From an uncultured Rhodocyclaceae bacterium (GTDB lineage: Bacteria; Pseudomonadota; Gammaproteobacteria; Burkholderiales; Rhodocyclaceae), in NCBI GenBank assembly GCA_900549295.1, contig URNG01000061.1:1-18492 (forward strand): a stretch of DNA of 18,492 nt, given 5' to 3'. Shown here piece by piece: positions 1 to 7,479 of the stretch. The translations under genes were made by a program, and so were the position numbers. Below the pieces are notes generated by a model that worked only from the letters and a program-made list of their open reading frames with translations, was not told the origin of the DNA and ran no database searches. Each line of letters begins with the position of its first letter. Within the stretch, counting starts at the first letter, position 1.

Positions 1-1317
1 AGCAGCGCCGGTTATCGCGCCTTCCGCTGGACGCAGGCAAGCAACATGGTTGACCTGGGCGTGCTGGCGGGCGGTTCTGCTTCGGAAGCCTACGGCGTTT
101 CCGCCGACGGCGCGGTGGTGGTGGGCCAGTCCAACAGCAGCGTCGGCCTGCGCGGCTTCCGCTGGACAGAGACTACCGGCATGCAGTCGGTCGAAGACTG
201 GCTGACGGCCAATGGCGTCAGCGTCGGCGCGGTGACGACCGAGAGTGCCGCCGCCACGAACGCGGATGGCAGTATCGTGGTCGGTAGACTGACCACGTAT
301 GAGGCTTTCATCGCCCGCGTCGCGTCCTCGCCCTTGCCCTACCCCGGCGGCCTGGTCACGCTGGCCGACGTGCAGAAGAGCTTGGCCGCCACCGCTGGCG
401 GCGGCAGTCTGGCGCTCTCGAGCGCCAACGTCGTGATGAACGGCGCGCACAGTCGGCCGCTGGCCCGCCGTGTGGCCCCCGCGCGGGCACCCCTCCTTCA
501 TGTCCGCCGTGTCGCCGCCGGGCGGAACACCTTCTGGCTGGGCGGCGACTGGGGCCGGGACGACCACGGTTCGCGCTCGGGCGATTTCGGGCTGCTGGAA
601 GTCGGCGCGGGCCGCAATTTCGGCGCGGCGCAGGTGAATGTCTCGCTCGGCCAGACCTGGGCGAAACAGAAGCAGACGCTGGGCGGGCGCACCAAGGTGG
701 ACGGCACCTACCTGCTGGCCGAGGCGCTGCTTCCGGTTAGCGGCAATCTGTGGGGCGTGCTCGGCGGCTACCTGCATCGCGGCGACGCGGACATGAAGCG
801 CGGCTATCTGAACGCCGGCCTGCCCGACACGTCGAGCGCCAGCCCGGACGTGAACACCTACGGCCTGCGCGCCCGGCTGGAATGGGACAAGGCCGCCCGT
901 CTGGCCGATGCCGATTTTTCGCCCTACGTCGACCTGAGCTACAGCAAGGCCAAGCTCGATGCTTACACCGAAACCGGCGGCGCTTTCCCGGCGCGCTTCG
1001 ATTCGCGCAAGGAAAAGGCGACCGAACTGCGCCTGGGCGTGAATGCGGAACGCGCGCTCACCGGCAGTGCGACGCTCTTCGGTATGCTGGAAGGCGTACA
1101 CCGCTTCGAGAAACACGGCGCGCGCACCTCGGGCGAGATGATCGGCCTGTTCGGTTTCGACCTCGACGGCTACAGGAACAAGCGGAACTGGCTGCGCGTC
1201 GGCGCGGGCGTGGCGGGCGAGGTGGCTGGCGGCACGGCCTCGCTGTCGGTCAACCTGACGACCCAGGGTGAAGCGCCGAACGCCTGGCTGGCGGCGAACT
1301 GGCAGCGGGCGTTCTGA
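1..1317 (+). CDS. HAF-repeat autotransporter, 3' part (5' end outside the window)
   Basis: The reading frame is open from base 1 and ends with TGA at 1315-1317, so the gene starts upstream; the ATG at 46 is internal. The first ~110 residues carry repeats with the pattern AFRWT, then DLGxLxGG, then AxGVSxDGxVVVGxS, typical of the HAF extracellular repeat family (at least two copies, a third degenerate one near SIVVGRLTTYEAF). After a linker, from about nt 525, comes an autotransporter beta-domain of roughly 260 residues with alternating aromatic strands (WLGGDWGR, LLEVGAGRNFG) and the C-terminal phenylalanine used for outer-membrane insertion (ends WQRAF). The expected product is an outer-membrane barrel displaying a HAF-repeat passenger at the cell surface. 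Substrate or adhesion target is unknown. A terminator follows 28 bases after the stop. Domain identity is by recognition only; the N-terminus cannot be judged. Confidence 0.85.
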   Translation, partial: SSAGYRAFRWTQASNMVDLGVLAGGSASEAYGVSADGAVVVGQSNSSVGLRGFRWTETTGMQSVEDWLTANGVSVGAVTTESAAATNADGSIVVGRLTTYEAFIARVASSPLPYPGGLVTLADVQKSLAATAGGGSLALSSANVVMNGAHSRPLARRVAPARAPLLHVRRVAAGRNTFWLGGDWGRDDHGSRSGDFGLLEVGAGRNFGAAQVNVSLGQTWAKQKQTLGGRTKVDGTYLLAEALLPVSGNLWGVLGGYLHRGDADMKRGYLNAGLPDTSSASPDVNTYGLRARLEWDKAARLADADFSPYVDLSYSKAKLDAYTETGGAFPARFDSRKEKATELRLGVNAERALTGSATLFGMLEGVHRFEKHGARTSGEMIGLFGFDLDGYRNKRNWLRVGAGVAGEVAGGTASLSVNLTTQGEAPNAWLAANWQRAF

Positions 1318-1344
1318 ACCGCCGCAGGTTCCTCGACAGACAGC

Positions 1345-1375
1345 AACAGCCCGGCCATGCGCCGGGCTGTTTTTT
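1345..1375 (+). terminator. Rho-independent terminator after the autotransporter gene
   Basis: A perfect 11-bp stem (AACAGCCCGGC at 1345-1355 with its complement at 1361-1371) encloses the 5-base loop CATGC and runs straight into a T tract ending at 1375. This is a textbook intrinsic terminator for the upstream gene. Confidence 0.9.
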
Positions 1376-1475
1376 CTGTCGCGTCTGTTCGACACCAAAC
1401 GGTGCGCTACGGGGGGCACACGAGCGGCCAAAACCTGCTTGCCCTAGGACACTGCTTTGAGTAGAGTTTTGGAAG

Positions 1476-1488
1476 AAGAATCATTCTT
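1476..1488. promoter_or_regulatory. 13-bp palindrome upstream of azurin, possible operator
   Basis: AAGAATCATTCTT is a perfect odd palindrome (two 6-base arms around a C), 45 bp before the azurin start codon. It is A/T-rich in an otherwise GC-rich region. Aligned on the palindrome centre it matches the 19-bp Fur consensus at only 11 positions, so Fur binding is not claimed. No clean FNR half-site pair was seen near it. It may be an operator or a promoter-proximal chance palindrome. Confidence 0.3.
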
Positions 1489-1533
1489 ATATGGAAGGGT
1501 TTTTCATTCAACCATTCATCAGGAGTGCACTAC

Positions 1534-1986
1534 ATGCAAATCAAATCCAAAAACGCCCTCGTTGCGGCCATTCTGACCATCAACGTCGGCGCGGCCTGGG
1601 CTGCCAGTTGCGAAACGGTGGTCGAGAGCAATGACGCGATGAAGTACAACGTCAGCGAGATCGTCGTCGACAAGAGTTGCAAGCAATTCACCGTCACGCT
1701 CAAGCACGTCGGCAAGCTGCCGAAGAACGCGATGGGCCACAACTGGGTGCTGACCAAGACCGCCGACCAGCCCGAAGTGTCCAAGGAAGGCGTCAAGGCC
1801 GGGATCGGCAAGGATTACCTGCCGGCTGGCGACGCCCGTGTGATTGCGGCAACCAAGATGCTCGGCGGCGGCGAAAGTGATTCGGTCACTTTTGATACCG
1901 CGAAACTGAAGGCGGGCGAGGATTACCTCTTCTTCTGCTCCTTCCCCGGCCACGTCGGCCTGATGAAGGGCAAGCTGAAGTTCTGA
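1534..1986 (+). CDS. azu: Azurin (type 1 blue copper protein)
   Basis: A 150-residue periplasmic one-electron carrier, typically passing electrons between the bc1 complex or cytochromes c and terminal oxidases or nitrite reductase. The start is ATG 1534 with AGGAG at 1521-1525; an in-frame GTG at 1525 overlaps that site and is rejected. The N-terminal 23 residues form a signal peptide ending AWA. Cleavage there puts every key residue at the canonical azurin number: Cys3-Cys26 disulfide, His46 (MGHNW), Cys112, His117 (FFCSFPGH) and Met121 (GLMKG). All copper ligands are present and the length is usual, so it should be functional. It is monocistronic: a terminator lies upstream and two hairpins follow at once. 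No copper enzyme partner is in the window. It is one of the surest calls here. Confidence 0.98.
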   Translation: MQIKSKNALVAAILTINVGAAWAASCETVVESNDAMKYNVSEIVVDKSCKQFTVTLKHVGKLPKNAMGHNWVLTKTADQPEVSKEGVKAGIGKDYLPAGDARVIAATKMLGGGESDSVTFDTAKLKAGEDYLFFCSFPGHVGLMKGKLKF

Positions 1987-1999
1987 TTTTGCCGCGTCT

Positions 2000-2018
2000 G
2001 GACGGGGCGACCCCGTCC
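2000..2018 (+). other. First of two tandem hairpins after azurin
   Basis: GGACGGGG (2000-2007) pairs perfectly with CCCCGTCC (2011-2018) around a 3-base loop. It lies 13 bases after the azurin stop and has no T tract. It probably stabilises the 3' end of the azurin mRNA or helps the next hairpin terminate transcription. Confidence 0.6.
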
Positions 2019-2020
2019 GG

Positions 2021-2060
2021 CAACGAAAAGCCGGGATTCGTCGATCCCGGCTTTTCGTTG
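2021..2060 (+). terminator. Long perfect hairpin, azurin terminator
   Basis: The arms at 2021-2037 and 2044-2060 are perfect 17-bp reverse complements (CAACGAAAAGCCGGGAT and its complement) around the loop TCGTCG. The GC core is flanked by an A run on the left arm and TTTT within the right arm, giving the appearance of a bidirectional intrinsic terminator. Confidence 0.8.
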
Positions 2061-2073
2061 CCGCTTTTCCGGC

Positions 2074-2148
2074 TGCGTCGGCAGGCCGATCAAGCAGCGC
2101 AGGTGGGGCGCAAGGCATTTTTGCGTAAAAACCGGCATGCGTCGGCAG
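2074..2148. repeat. Direct repeat of TGCGTCGGCAG upstream of the mgtC-type gene
   Basis: TGCGTCGGCAG occurs at 2074-2084 and again at 2138-2148, exactly 64 bp apart. The second copy ends 7 bp before the candidate -35 element at 2156. It could be a pair of activator sites or residue of a local duplication; the sequence alone does not decide. Confidence 0.35.
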
Positions 2149-2155
2149 ATTCCTC

Positions 2156-2183
2156 TTGTCCAGGTAACAAAAAACGGTATATA
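2156..2183 (+). promoter_or_regulatory. Candidate sigma-70 promoter for the MgtC-type gene
   Basis: A -35-like TTGTCC (2156-2161) and a -10-like TATATA (2178-2183) are separated by 16 bp, about 50 bp before the start codon at 2236. The -10 falls inside a near-perfect palindrome (2171-2190), which could let a repressor compete with RNA polymerase. Confidence 0.45.
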
Positions 2184-2190
2184 TCGTTTT
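2171..2190. promoter_or_regulatory. 20-bp near-perfect A/T-rich palindrome over the -10 region
   Basis: AAAACG at 2171-2176 and CGTTTT at 2185-2190 flank an A/T-rich core, and the whole 20 bp is palindromic except for one mismatched pair (positions 7 and 14). Its place over the predicted -10 hexamer fits a repressor operator. No regulator gene is adjacent. Confidence 0.4.
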
Positions 2191-2235
2191 CTTGGGCCGA
2201 ATCAGGCCAGGGGAGGCGAACAAGGGGAGACAACG

Positions 2236-2925
2236 ATGGACGATCTGACGACGATTTCCGCCCACCTTCTGGGCGCGCTGCTGGCGGGCGGCATCATTGG
2301 CCTGGAGCGCAGCTATCACGGCCGGCCGGCGGGGTTTCGCACGCATGCGCTGGTGTGCATGGCGTCCAGCCTGCTGATGCTGGTCACGCTGTATCAGTGG
2401 AAATGGCTGCCGGGCGTGCCGATGGACACGGTGCGCACCGATCCGACACGCATGGCGCAGGGCATCATGACCGGCATCGGGTTTCTGGGCGCGGGGGTGA
2501 TCTTCAAGGAAGGTTTCACCGTGCGTGGCCTGACGACGGCGGCTTCGATCTGGACGACGGCGGCGATCGGCGTGTTGATCGGGGTGGGTTTTTATCTGCC
2601 GGCGACGCTGGGGACGGTGCTGACCATCGGCACGCTGTCTTTTTTCCGCTGGATCGAAGCGCGGCTGCCGGCGCATTTCTACGCGCACCACGCCATTCGT
2701 TTCGACCGGGAAGCGCCGTTTCCGGAGGATGAATTGCGCCGCTTCGTGACCGGGGCGGGCTTTTCCATCGCCAACATGAGCTACCGCCTGGCCGATGACG
2801 GGAGCTGGTACGAATACCGGATGATCCTGAGCACCACCGATCACGCCAACATTTCCCGCTTTGCCGAGGTGCTGCGCCAGCGTCCGGAGGTCAAATCCTT
2901 CCGCATCTCGCCGACGGGGGATTGA
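2236..2925 (+). CDS. MgtC/SapB family membrane protein
   Basis: A 229-residue inner-membrane protein. The start is ATG 2236, preceded by AGGGGAGA at 2223-2230; the frame is open back to 2137 but that part has no membrane or family signature. The hallmark motifs are GLERSYHGRPAGFRTHALV (residues 22-40) and IMTGIGFLGAGVIFK (77-91), with about four hydrophobic segments in the first 140 residues. A soluble C-terminal region (about 150-229) has the length of the ACT-like domain of MgtC relatives. MgtC in pathogens supports growth in low magnesium and affects the F-ATPase, but most environmental members have no proven role, so I give no gene symbol. It is convergent with glnD, with only 7 bp between stop codons and no room for a terminator. 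Confidence 0.9.
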   Translation: MDDLTTISAHLLGALLAGGIIGLERSYHGRPAGFRTHALVCMASSLLMLVTLYQWKWLPGVPMDTVRTDPTRMAQGIMTGIGFLGAGVIFKEGFTVRGLTTAASIWTTAAIGVLIGVGFYLPATLGTVLTIGTLSFFRWIEARLPAHFYAHHAIRFDREAPFPEDELRRFVTGAGFSIANMSYRLADDGSWYEYRMILSTTDHANISRFAEVLRQRPEVKSFRISPTGD

Positions 2926-2932
2926 GGGCAGG

Positions 2933-5491
2933 TCAGACCTGCAGCCGCTCCATGAGCACGGTTTCCAGGCGCACGCGGCGAGTGGGGTCGTTCAGGTCGT
3001 TGCCGCTGACGAGGAAAACGTCTTCGGCGCGTTCGCCCAGGGTGGTGATTTTGGCAGTATGCACCTGTACGCCATGTTCGGCCAGAGTCTGGGCGATCAT
3101 GTAGAGCAGGCCGGGGCGGTCGGCGGCGATGAGCGAGAGGACGTATTGCGTGCCTTTGTCGTCCGGGCGCACGCTGACTTCGGGCTTGATCGGAAAATGC
3201 CGCAGCTGGCGCGACAGGCGCACCGGCGAGGGCGCTTCCGGCGGCGACTGGAGGCGCAGGCGCTCTTCCAGTTCGTGTTCGATGTAGTTGAGATTCTCGC
3301 GCTGGATTTCCCGCGCGTCGACAGACAGCAGGATGAAGCTGTCGAGCGCGTAGCCGTGGGCCGTGGTGTGGATTTTGGCGTCCACCACGCTGTAGCCGGC
3401 GCGGGCGAAAAACCCGGCCAGGCGGGCGAAGAGATCGGGCTGATCGAGGGTGTACACCATGACCTGCACGCTGTTGCTGAGTTCGCCCAGGCGGGCGCGC
3501 ACCACGGGTTGCTGGTTGTGGATGCGGTAGTGCAGGGCGCGCGTGTGCCAGGCGATTTCTTCGGCTGAATGGCGCAGGAAGTACACCGTGTCGAGCTGGC
3601 TCCACAGGCGTTCGTGCACGGTGTCGGAGAGCGCGAAGAAGCGGAGTTGGCGCATCGCTTCCGCCTGCCGTTCGGCGATGATGCCGTGGGCAACGGGGCT
3701 TTCGTCACCGCTCAGATAGTGCAGCGTGGCGAGGTAAAGGTCGGCGAGCAGCTTGCCTTTCCAGTCGTTCCACACTTTCGGGCTGGTGCCGCGGATGTCG
3801 GCGTGGGTGAGCAGGTAAAGCGCCTGCAGATGGCGCGTATCGCCGACCAGGGCGGCGAAACGGGCGATCACTTCCGGGTCGTGCGTGTCCTCCTTCTGCG
3901 CGATCAGGGACATGCGCAGGTGCTGGCGCACCAGCCAGACGACCAGCTCGCTGTCCTCCTCGCTCAGGCCGTGCCGGGCGCAGAAATCAGCGGCGTCGAC
4001 GGTGCCTTTTTCCGAATGGTCGCCGCCGCGCCCCTTGGCGATGTCGTGGAACAGGGCAGCGATATAGAGCAGCCAGGGGCGCTTGAATTCGTTGATGATG
4101 CGCGAGCACTCCGGGTACTCGTGGGCGAATTCGCTCATCGTGAAGCGGCGCAGGTTGCGCAGCACTTGCAGGGTGTGCTGGTCGACGGTGTAGGCGTGGA
4201 ACAGGTCGTGCTGCATCTGGCCGACGATGCGCCCGAAATTGGGCAGATAAGCGCCGAGGATGTCCAACTGGTTCATGCGCCGGAATTCGCTGACCACGCC
4301 GCTGTCGTTTTGCAGGAGCTCAAGAAAGCGGGCACGGTTCTCGGGGTCGGCGCGGAAATCGTCGTCGATCACGTTGCGGGCATGCCACAGGCTGCGCAGG
4401 GTCGGGGCCGTCATGCCGTGCAGCGCCGGGTTTTGTTGCAGGATGCGGAAAGCCTTGAAGATCAGTTGCGGCCGGTTCCTGAACGCATCCAGTTGGCGGA
4501 TGGCGAGCTGGTTGCCGACCACCTGGAAATCGGCGTCGTAGTCTTCCGCGTGCTGGCGGTTTTCCGGGAACAGCGCGGCTTCGATGTTCTGCAGGGCAAT
4601 GGCGTTGAACAGCACCAGGGTTTTGGCGTAGCGGTAATAGGCCTGCATCAGTTGTTCGGAAGCCAGTTTCTGCGGGTTATCCACGTAGCCGTAGCGCGCG
4701 GCCAGGGCGCGCTGGTAATCGAAGCGCAGGCGCTCCTCGCGCCGCCCGGCGACGAGGTGCAGGCGGATGCGCAGATGGCGCAGGAAATCTTCCAGTTGCT
4801 GCCCGAGCGACAGCCCTTCCTGGCTGAGGATGCCGCTCTCGGCGAGCGCCTGCCAGGTCGAACCGAAGCCGGCGACGCGGGCGACCCAGAGCAGGGTGTG
4901 CAGGTCGCGCAGCCCGCCCGGCGCTTCCTTGATGTTGGGTTCGAGGCTGTAGGGCGTCTCGTCGTGGCGCTGGTGGCGATCCTGCTGTTCGAGCACCTTG
5001 GCGTCGTAGAAACTGCGGGCGTTCAGGGTCCGCGCGAAACGTTTCTGGAAGCGGTTGAAGAGTTTGACGTTACCGGCCAGCCAGCGGGCTTCCGAGAGCG
5101 CGGTCTGCACGGAGAGATCGCCAGCCGCCTCGATCACGCAATCGTCGATGGTGCGCACGCTGTGGCCGACTTCGAGGCCGAGATCCCACAGACAGGCAAG
5201 CAGGGCGTCGATCTTTTTCGCCGTGCTGGCGCTGGCCGGCTGCGGCAGGAGAATGAGCAGGTCGATGTCGGACGCCGGGTACAGCTCGCCCCGGCCATAG
5301 CCGCCGACGGCGGCCAGACAGGCGGCCACCGGGAAACTGCTCGCCGCCCACAATTCGGCGAGCAGCGCGTCGACATCGGCAGCGCGCGCTTTGAGGAGCG
5401 CGGCGGCGTCGTTGTCTTGAGCGTAACGGGCTTCCCGGGCGTTTTGCTGGGCTTTGCACTGCTGGCGAAGCGCGGCGACCGGGAAGGGCAT
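2933..5491 (-). CDS. glnD: [Protein-PII] uridylyltransferase / uridylyl-removing enzyme
   Basis: An 852-residue cytosolic nitrogen sensor that uridylylates PII proteins when glutamine is low and removes UMP when it is high. The domain order is canonical. A nucleotidyltransferase domain carries GGYGRGELYPASDIDLL (residues 63-79) with the two metal-binding aspartates. A linker includes EPNIKEAPGGLRDL (184-197). An HD hydrolase domain carries FHAYTVDQH (431-439) and FHDIAKGRGGDHS (481-493; His482-Asp483). Two ACT domains lie near 674-750 and 783-852 with the glutamine-site motif DRPGLL (791-796). Length and motifs are complete. The start ATG shares its A with the TGA of map, and no clear ribosome binding site precedes it, so translation is probably coupled to map. 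The map-glnD order is also found in enterobacteria. Confidence 0.97.
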   Translation of the reverse strand: MPFPVAALRQQCKAQQNAREARYAQDNDAAALLKARAADVDALLAELWAASSFPVAACLAAVGGYGRGELYPASDIDLLILLPQPASASTAKKIDALLACLWDLGLEVGHSVRTIDDCVIEAAGDLSVQTALSEARWLAGNVKLFNRFQKRFARTLNARSFYDAKVLEQQDRHQRHDETPYSLEPNIKEAPGGLRDLHTLLWVARVAGFGSTWQALAESGILSQEGLSLGQQLEDFLRHLRIRLHLVAGRREERLRFDYQRALAARYGYVDNPQKLASEQLMQAYYRYAKTLVLFNAIALQNIEAALFPENRQHAEDYDADFQVVGNQLAIRQLDAFRNRPQLIFKAFRILQQNPALHGMTAPTLRSLWHARNVIDDDFRADPENRARFLELLQNDSGVVSEFRRMNQLDILGAYLPNFGRIVGQMQHDLFHAYTVDQHTLQVLRNLRRFTMSEFAHEYPECSRIINEFKRPWLLYIAALFHDIAKGRGGDHSEKGTVDAADFCARHGLSEEDSELVVWLVRQHLRMSLIAQKEDTHDPEVIARFAALVGDTRHLQALYLLTHADIRGTSPKVWNDWKGKLLADLYLATLHYLSGDESPVAHGIIAERQAEAMRQLRFFALSDTVHERLWSQLDTVYFLRHSAEEIAWHTRALHYRIHNQQPVVRARLGELSNSVQVMVYTLDQPDLFARLAGFFARAGYSVVDAKIHTTAHGYALDSFILLSVDAREIQRENLNYIEHELEERLRLQSPPEAPSPVRLSRQLRHFPIKPEVSVRPDDKGTQYVLSLIAADRPGLLYMIAQTLAEHGVQVHTAKITTLGERAEDVFLVSGNDLNDPTRRVRLETVLMERLQV

Positions 5492-6291
5492 CAGGCGATC
5501 CAGTCGGGTTTCGGGCGGCTGCCGGCCGAAGCCGTAAGGATTTCATGGCCGGTTTCGGTGACCAGCACCGTGTGCTCCCATTGTGCGGAAAGGCTGCGAT
5601 CCTTGGTGACGATGGTCCAGCCGTCCGGCATTTCGCGGATGGCGGCCTTGCCGGCGTTGATCATCGGCTCGATGGTGAAGATCATCCCCGGCTCCAGCAG
5701 CGGCCCGGTGCCGGCCTTGCCGTAGTGCAGCACCTGCGGGTCTTCGTGAAATTTCGCGCCGATGCCGTGGCCGCAGAATTCGCGTACGACCGAATAACCG
5801 TTCTTCTCGGCGTATTTCTGGATGACCGCGCCGATGTCGCCCAGATACGCGCCAGGGCGCACCACCGAAATCCCCAGCCACATGCACTCGAAGGTGATTT
5901 CGCACAGGCGCTTGGCCTGGATCGAGCCTTCGCCGACGATGAACATGCGGCTGGTGTCGCCGTGCCAGCCATCCTTGATGGTGGTGATGTCGAGATTGAC
6001 GATGTCGCCGTTTTTCAGGGCACGCTCGCCCGGCACGCCGTGGCAGACCTGCTGGTTGATCGAGGTGCAGATGGATTTGGGGTAAGGATCGTAGCCCGAA
6101 GGTGCGTAATTGAGCGGCGCCGGAATGCAGCCCTGCACATTCACCATGTAGTCGTGGCAGAGACGGTCCAGTTCTTCCGTGGTGACGCCCACCTTGACGA
6201 AGGGGTCGATGTAATCGAGCACCTCACCCGCCAAACGGCAGGCAATGCGCATTTTTTCGATTTGTTCCGGCGTTTTGATGCTGATGCTCAT
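5491..6291 (-). CDS. map: Methionine aminopeptidase, type I
   Basis: A 266-residue cytosolic metallopeptidase that removes the initiator methionine. The ATG at 6291 begins MSISIKTPEQIEKMR, the usual start of the family; the frame extends 60 residues further upstream without family similarity and is rejected. All five metal ligands are present in order: Asp101, Asp112 (DITTIKDGWHGDTSR), His175 (CGHGIGAKFHEDP), Glu208 (FTIEPMIN) and Glu239 (QWEHTVLVT). Substrate-site His84 is in VCHGVPG. There is no N-terminal zinc-finger extension, matching the short bacterial type. It is the first gene of a two-gene unit with glnD and overlaps it by one base. In many proteobacteria map lies beside rpsB-tsf; here the upstream neighbour is a divergent rmlD. 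The ribosome binding site is weak. Confidence 0.97.
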   Translation of the reverse strand: MSISIKTPEQIEKMRIACRLAGEVLDYIDPFVKVGVTTEELDRLCHDYMVNVQGCIPAPLNYAPSGYDPYPKSICTSINQQVCHGVPGERALKNGDIVNLDITTIKDGWHGDTSRMFIVGEGSIQAKRLCEITFECMWLGISVVRPGAYLGDIGAVIQKYAEKNGYSVVREFCGHGIGAKFHEDPQVLHYGKAGTGPLLEPGMIFTIEPMINAGKAAIREMPDGWTIVTKDRSLSAQWEHTVLVTETGHEILTASAGSRPKPDWIA

Positions 6292-6314
6292 TTTTCTGGC
6301 AGTACGTTGGGGAG

Positions 6315-6407
6315 GGGGAGAGGATAAAGGAAGCGCTCCGGATAAGCAAAAAGCCTTGCACGGCACCGATGCCGTTCGGTTAAACCCCCCTCTCCCCTCG
6401 CGGGAGA
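6315..6407. repeat. CT/GA-rich inverted segments in the map-rmlD intergenic region
   Basis: The 191-bp gap between map and rmlD holds GGGGAGAGG at 6315-6323 and its complement CCTCTCCCC at 6389-6397. A small hairpin lies at 6391-6407 (TCTCCC, 5-base loop, GGGAGA). The style is like short interspersed CCCTCTCCC-type intergenic repeats, but only one copy is in view. No convincing divergent promoter pair was found. Confidence 0.35.
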
Positions 6408-6482
6408 TGGGCTGGATCGACTGCCGTGGCGCCGGCGTGAATGGCATACTCCCGCCCTGATCTCGTGGCAAAGGAAGGCATG

Positions 6483-7373
6483 ATGAAGATGCTGCTGTTG
6501 GGCAAGAACGGCCAGGTCGGCTGGCAACTGCAACGCGCGCTGGCCCCGCTGGGCGAGGTGCTGGCCTGGGGGCGCGACGAATGCGACATGGCCGGCACGG
6601 CTTCGCTCGCGGCGCAGGTGGCCGCGCTGGCGCCGGACGTGATCGTCAATGCCACGGCCTACACGGCGGTGGATAAGGCGGAAAGCGAAGCGGAACTCGC
6701 GCACGCCATCAACGCCGAAGCGCCCCGGCAACTCGCCCTGGCCGCGCGCGAATGCGGTGCGCGCCTGGTGCACTATTCGACCGATTACGTATTCGACGGC
6801 ACGAAAACCGGCGCTTATTGCGAGGCAGATGCCTGCGCGCCGCAAAGCGTGTACGGCCACAGCAAGCGGGCAGGGGAGGTGGCGATCCAGGCGGTGGATG
6901 GGGCGCAGTCCCTCATTTTTCGCACCAGTTGGGTGTTCGGCGAGCATGGCGGCAATTTCGTCAGGACCATCCTGCGTCTGGCAGGCGAGCGCGAGCAGTT
7001 GAACGTGGTGGATGACCAGATCGGCGCGCCGACGCCGGCGGCGCTGATTGCCGACGTGACGGCGCTGGCCTTGCAGCAGTGGTTGCGCGAAAAATCGCCC
7101 GCTCCGGCGCATCGCCTCTACCACCTGAGCGCCGCCCAGCCAGTGAGCTGGTGCGCGTTCGCTCGCGAAATCGTGCGTCTGGCCGGCGCGCAGGGCCGGG
7201 CGTTGCGCCTGAAACCGGAGGACATCCGCGCCATTCCCACGAGCGAATACCCCACGCCCGCCCGCCGTCCGGCCAATTCGCGCCTGGATTGCCGGCGTCT
7301 GGAACGGGATTTCCGCCTGCAGCTCCCCGGCTGGCAGCCTTATCTGGCGCGGATGCTGTCTTTGCTGCCTTGA
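6483..7373 (+). CDS. rmlD: dTDP-4-dehydrorhamnose reductase
   Basis: A 296-residue NAD(P)H-dependent short-chain reductase making dTDP-L-rhamnose, the last step of the RmlABCD pathway for lipopolysaccharide or exopolysaccharide. The dinucleotide site GKNGQVG (residues 7-13), STDYVFDG (99-106), the catalytic pair Tyr124-x3-Lys128 (YGHSK) and RTSWVFG are all present, and the length is normal. Three ATGs lie at 6480, 6483 and 6489 after AAGGAAGG (6471-6478). The second gives MKMLLLGKNGQVG, matching the usual family start, so it is chosen. The gene stands alone: rmlA, rmlB and rmlC are not in the window. It is divergent from map and followed by the promoter of the next gene. I saw no terminator after it. 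Confidence 0.95.
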   Translation: MKMLLLGKNGQVGWQLQRALAPLGEVLAWGRDECDMAGTASLAAQVAALAPDVIVNATAYTAVDKAESEAELAHAINAEAPRQLALAARECGARLVHYSTDYVFDGTKTGAYCEADACAPQSVYGHSKRAGEVAIQAVDGAQSLIFRTSWVFGEHGGNFVRTILRLAGEREQLNVVDDQIGAPTPAALIADVTALALQQWLREKSPAPAHRLYHLSAAQPVSWCAFAREIVRLAGAQGRALRLKPEDIRAIPTSEYPTPARRPANSRLDCRRLERDFRLQLPGWQPYLARMLSLLP

Positions 7374-7414
7374 TGGGCGGCGATTTCTTGGTAAAAGCGT
7401 TTGGTAAAAGAGCA

Positions 7415-7443
7415 TTGTTTCTTGCGCAGGATCAAGTTAGAAT
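7415..7443 (+). promoter_or_regulatory. Sigma-70-type promoter for the DUF4395-type gene
   Basis: A -35-like TTGTTT (7415-7420) and a -10-like TAGAAT (7438-7443) are 17 bp apart, the optimal spacing, in a locally A/T-rich stretch. The predicted transcript start is near 7450, giving a leader of about 30 bases before ATG 7480. Confidence 0.6.
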
Positions 7444-7479
7444 ATCAGTGTTTTATTATTTACTTGCGGAGTAACCACC

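Noticed and set aside
1470..1491. Fur box upstream of azurin
   Set aside because: The best alignments match only 11 of 19 consensus positions, too few to claim; it is listed only as a palindrome.
1519..2844. A 441-codon open frame on the minus strand across azurin and the MgtC-type gene
   Set aside because: It runs through two well-supported genes and a terminator hairpin, is rich in Arg/His/Gln low-complexity sequence, and has no family signature.
3569..5725. A 718-codon open frame on the plus strand across glnD and the end of map
   Set aside because: It is entirely antisense to glnD, whose motifs are complete. Long opposite frames are expected in GC-rich genes, and this one shows no recognisable domain.
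6483..7373. Rhamnose or O-antigen cluster
   Set aside because: Only rmlD is here and galE is 7.7 kb away, with no rmlABC or glycosyltransferase genes between or beside them.
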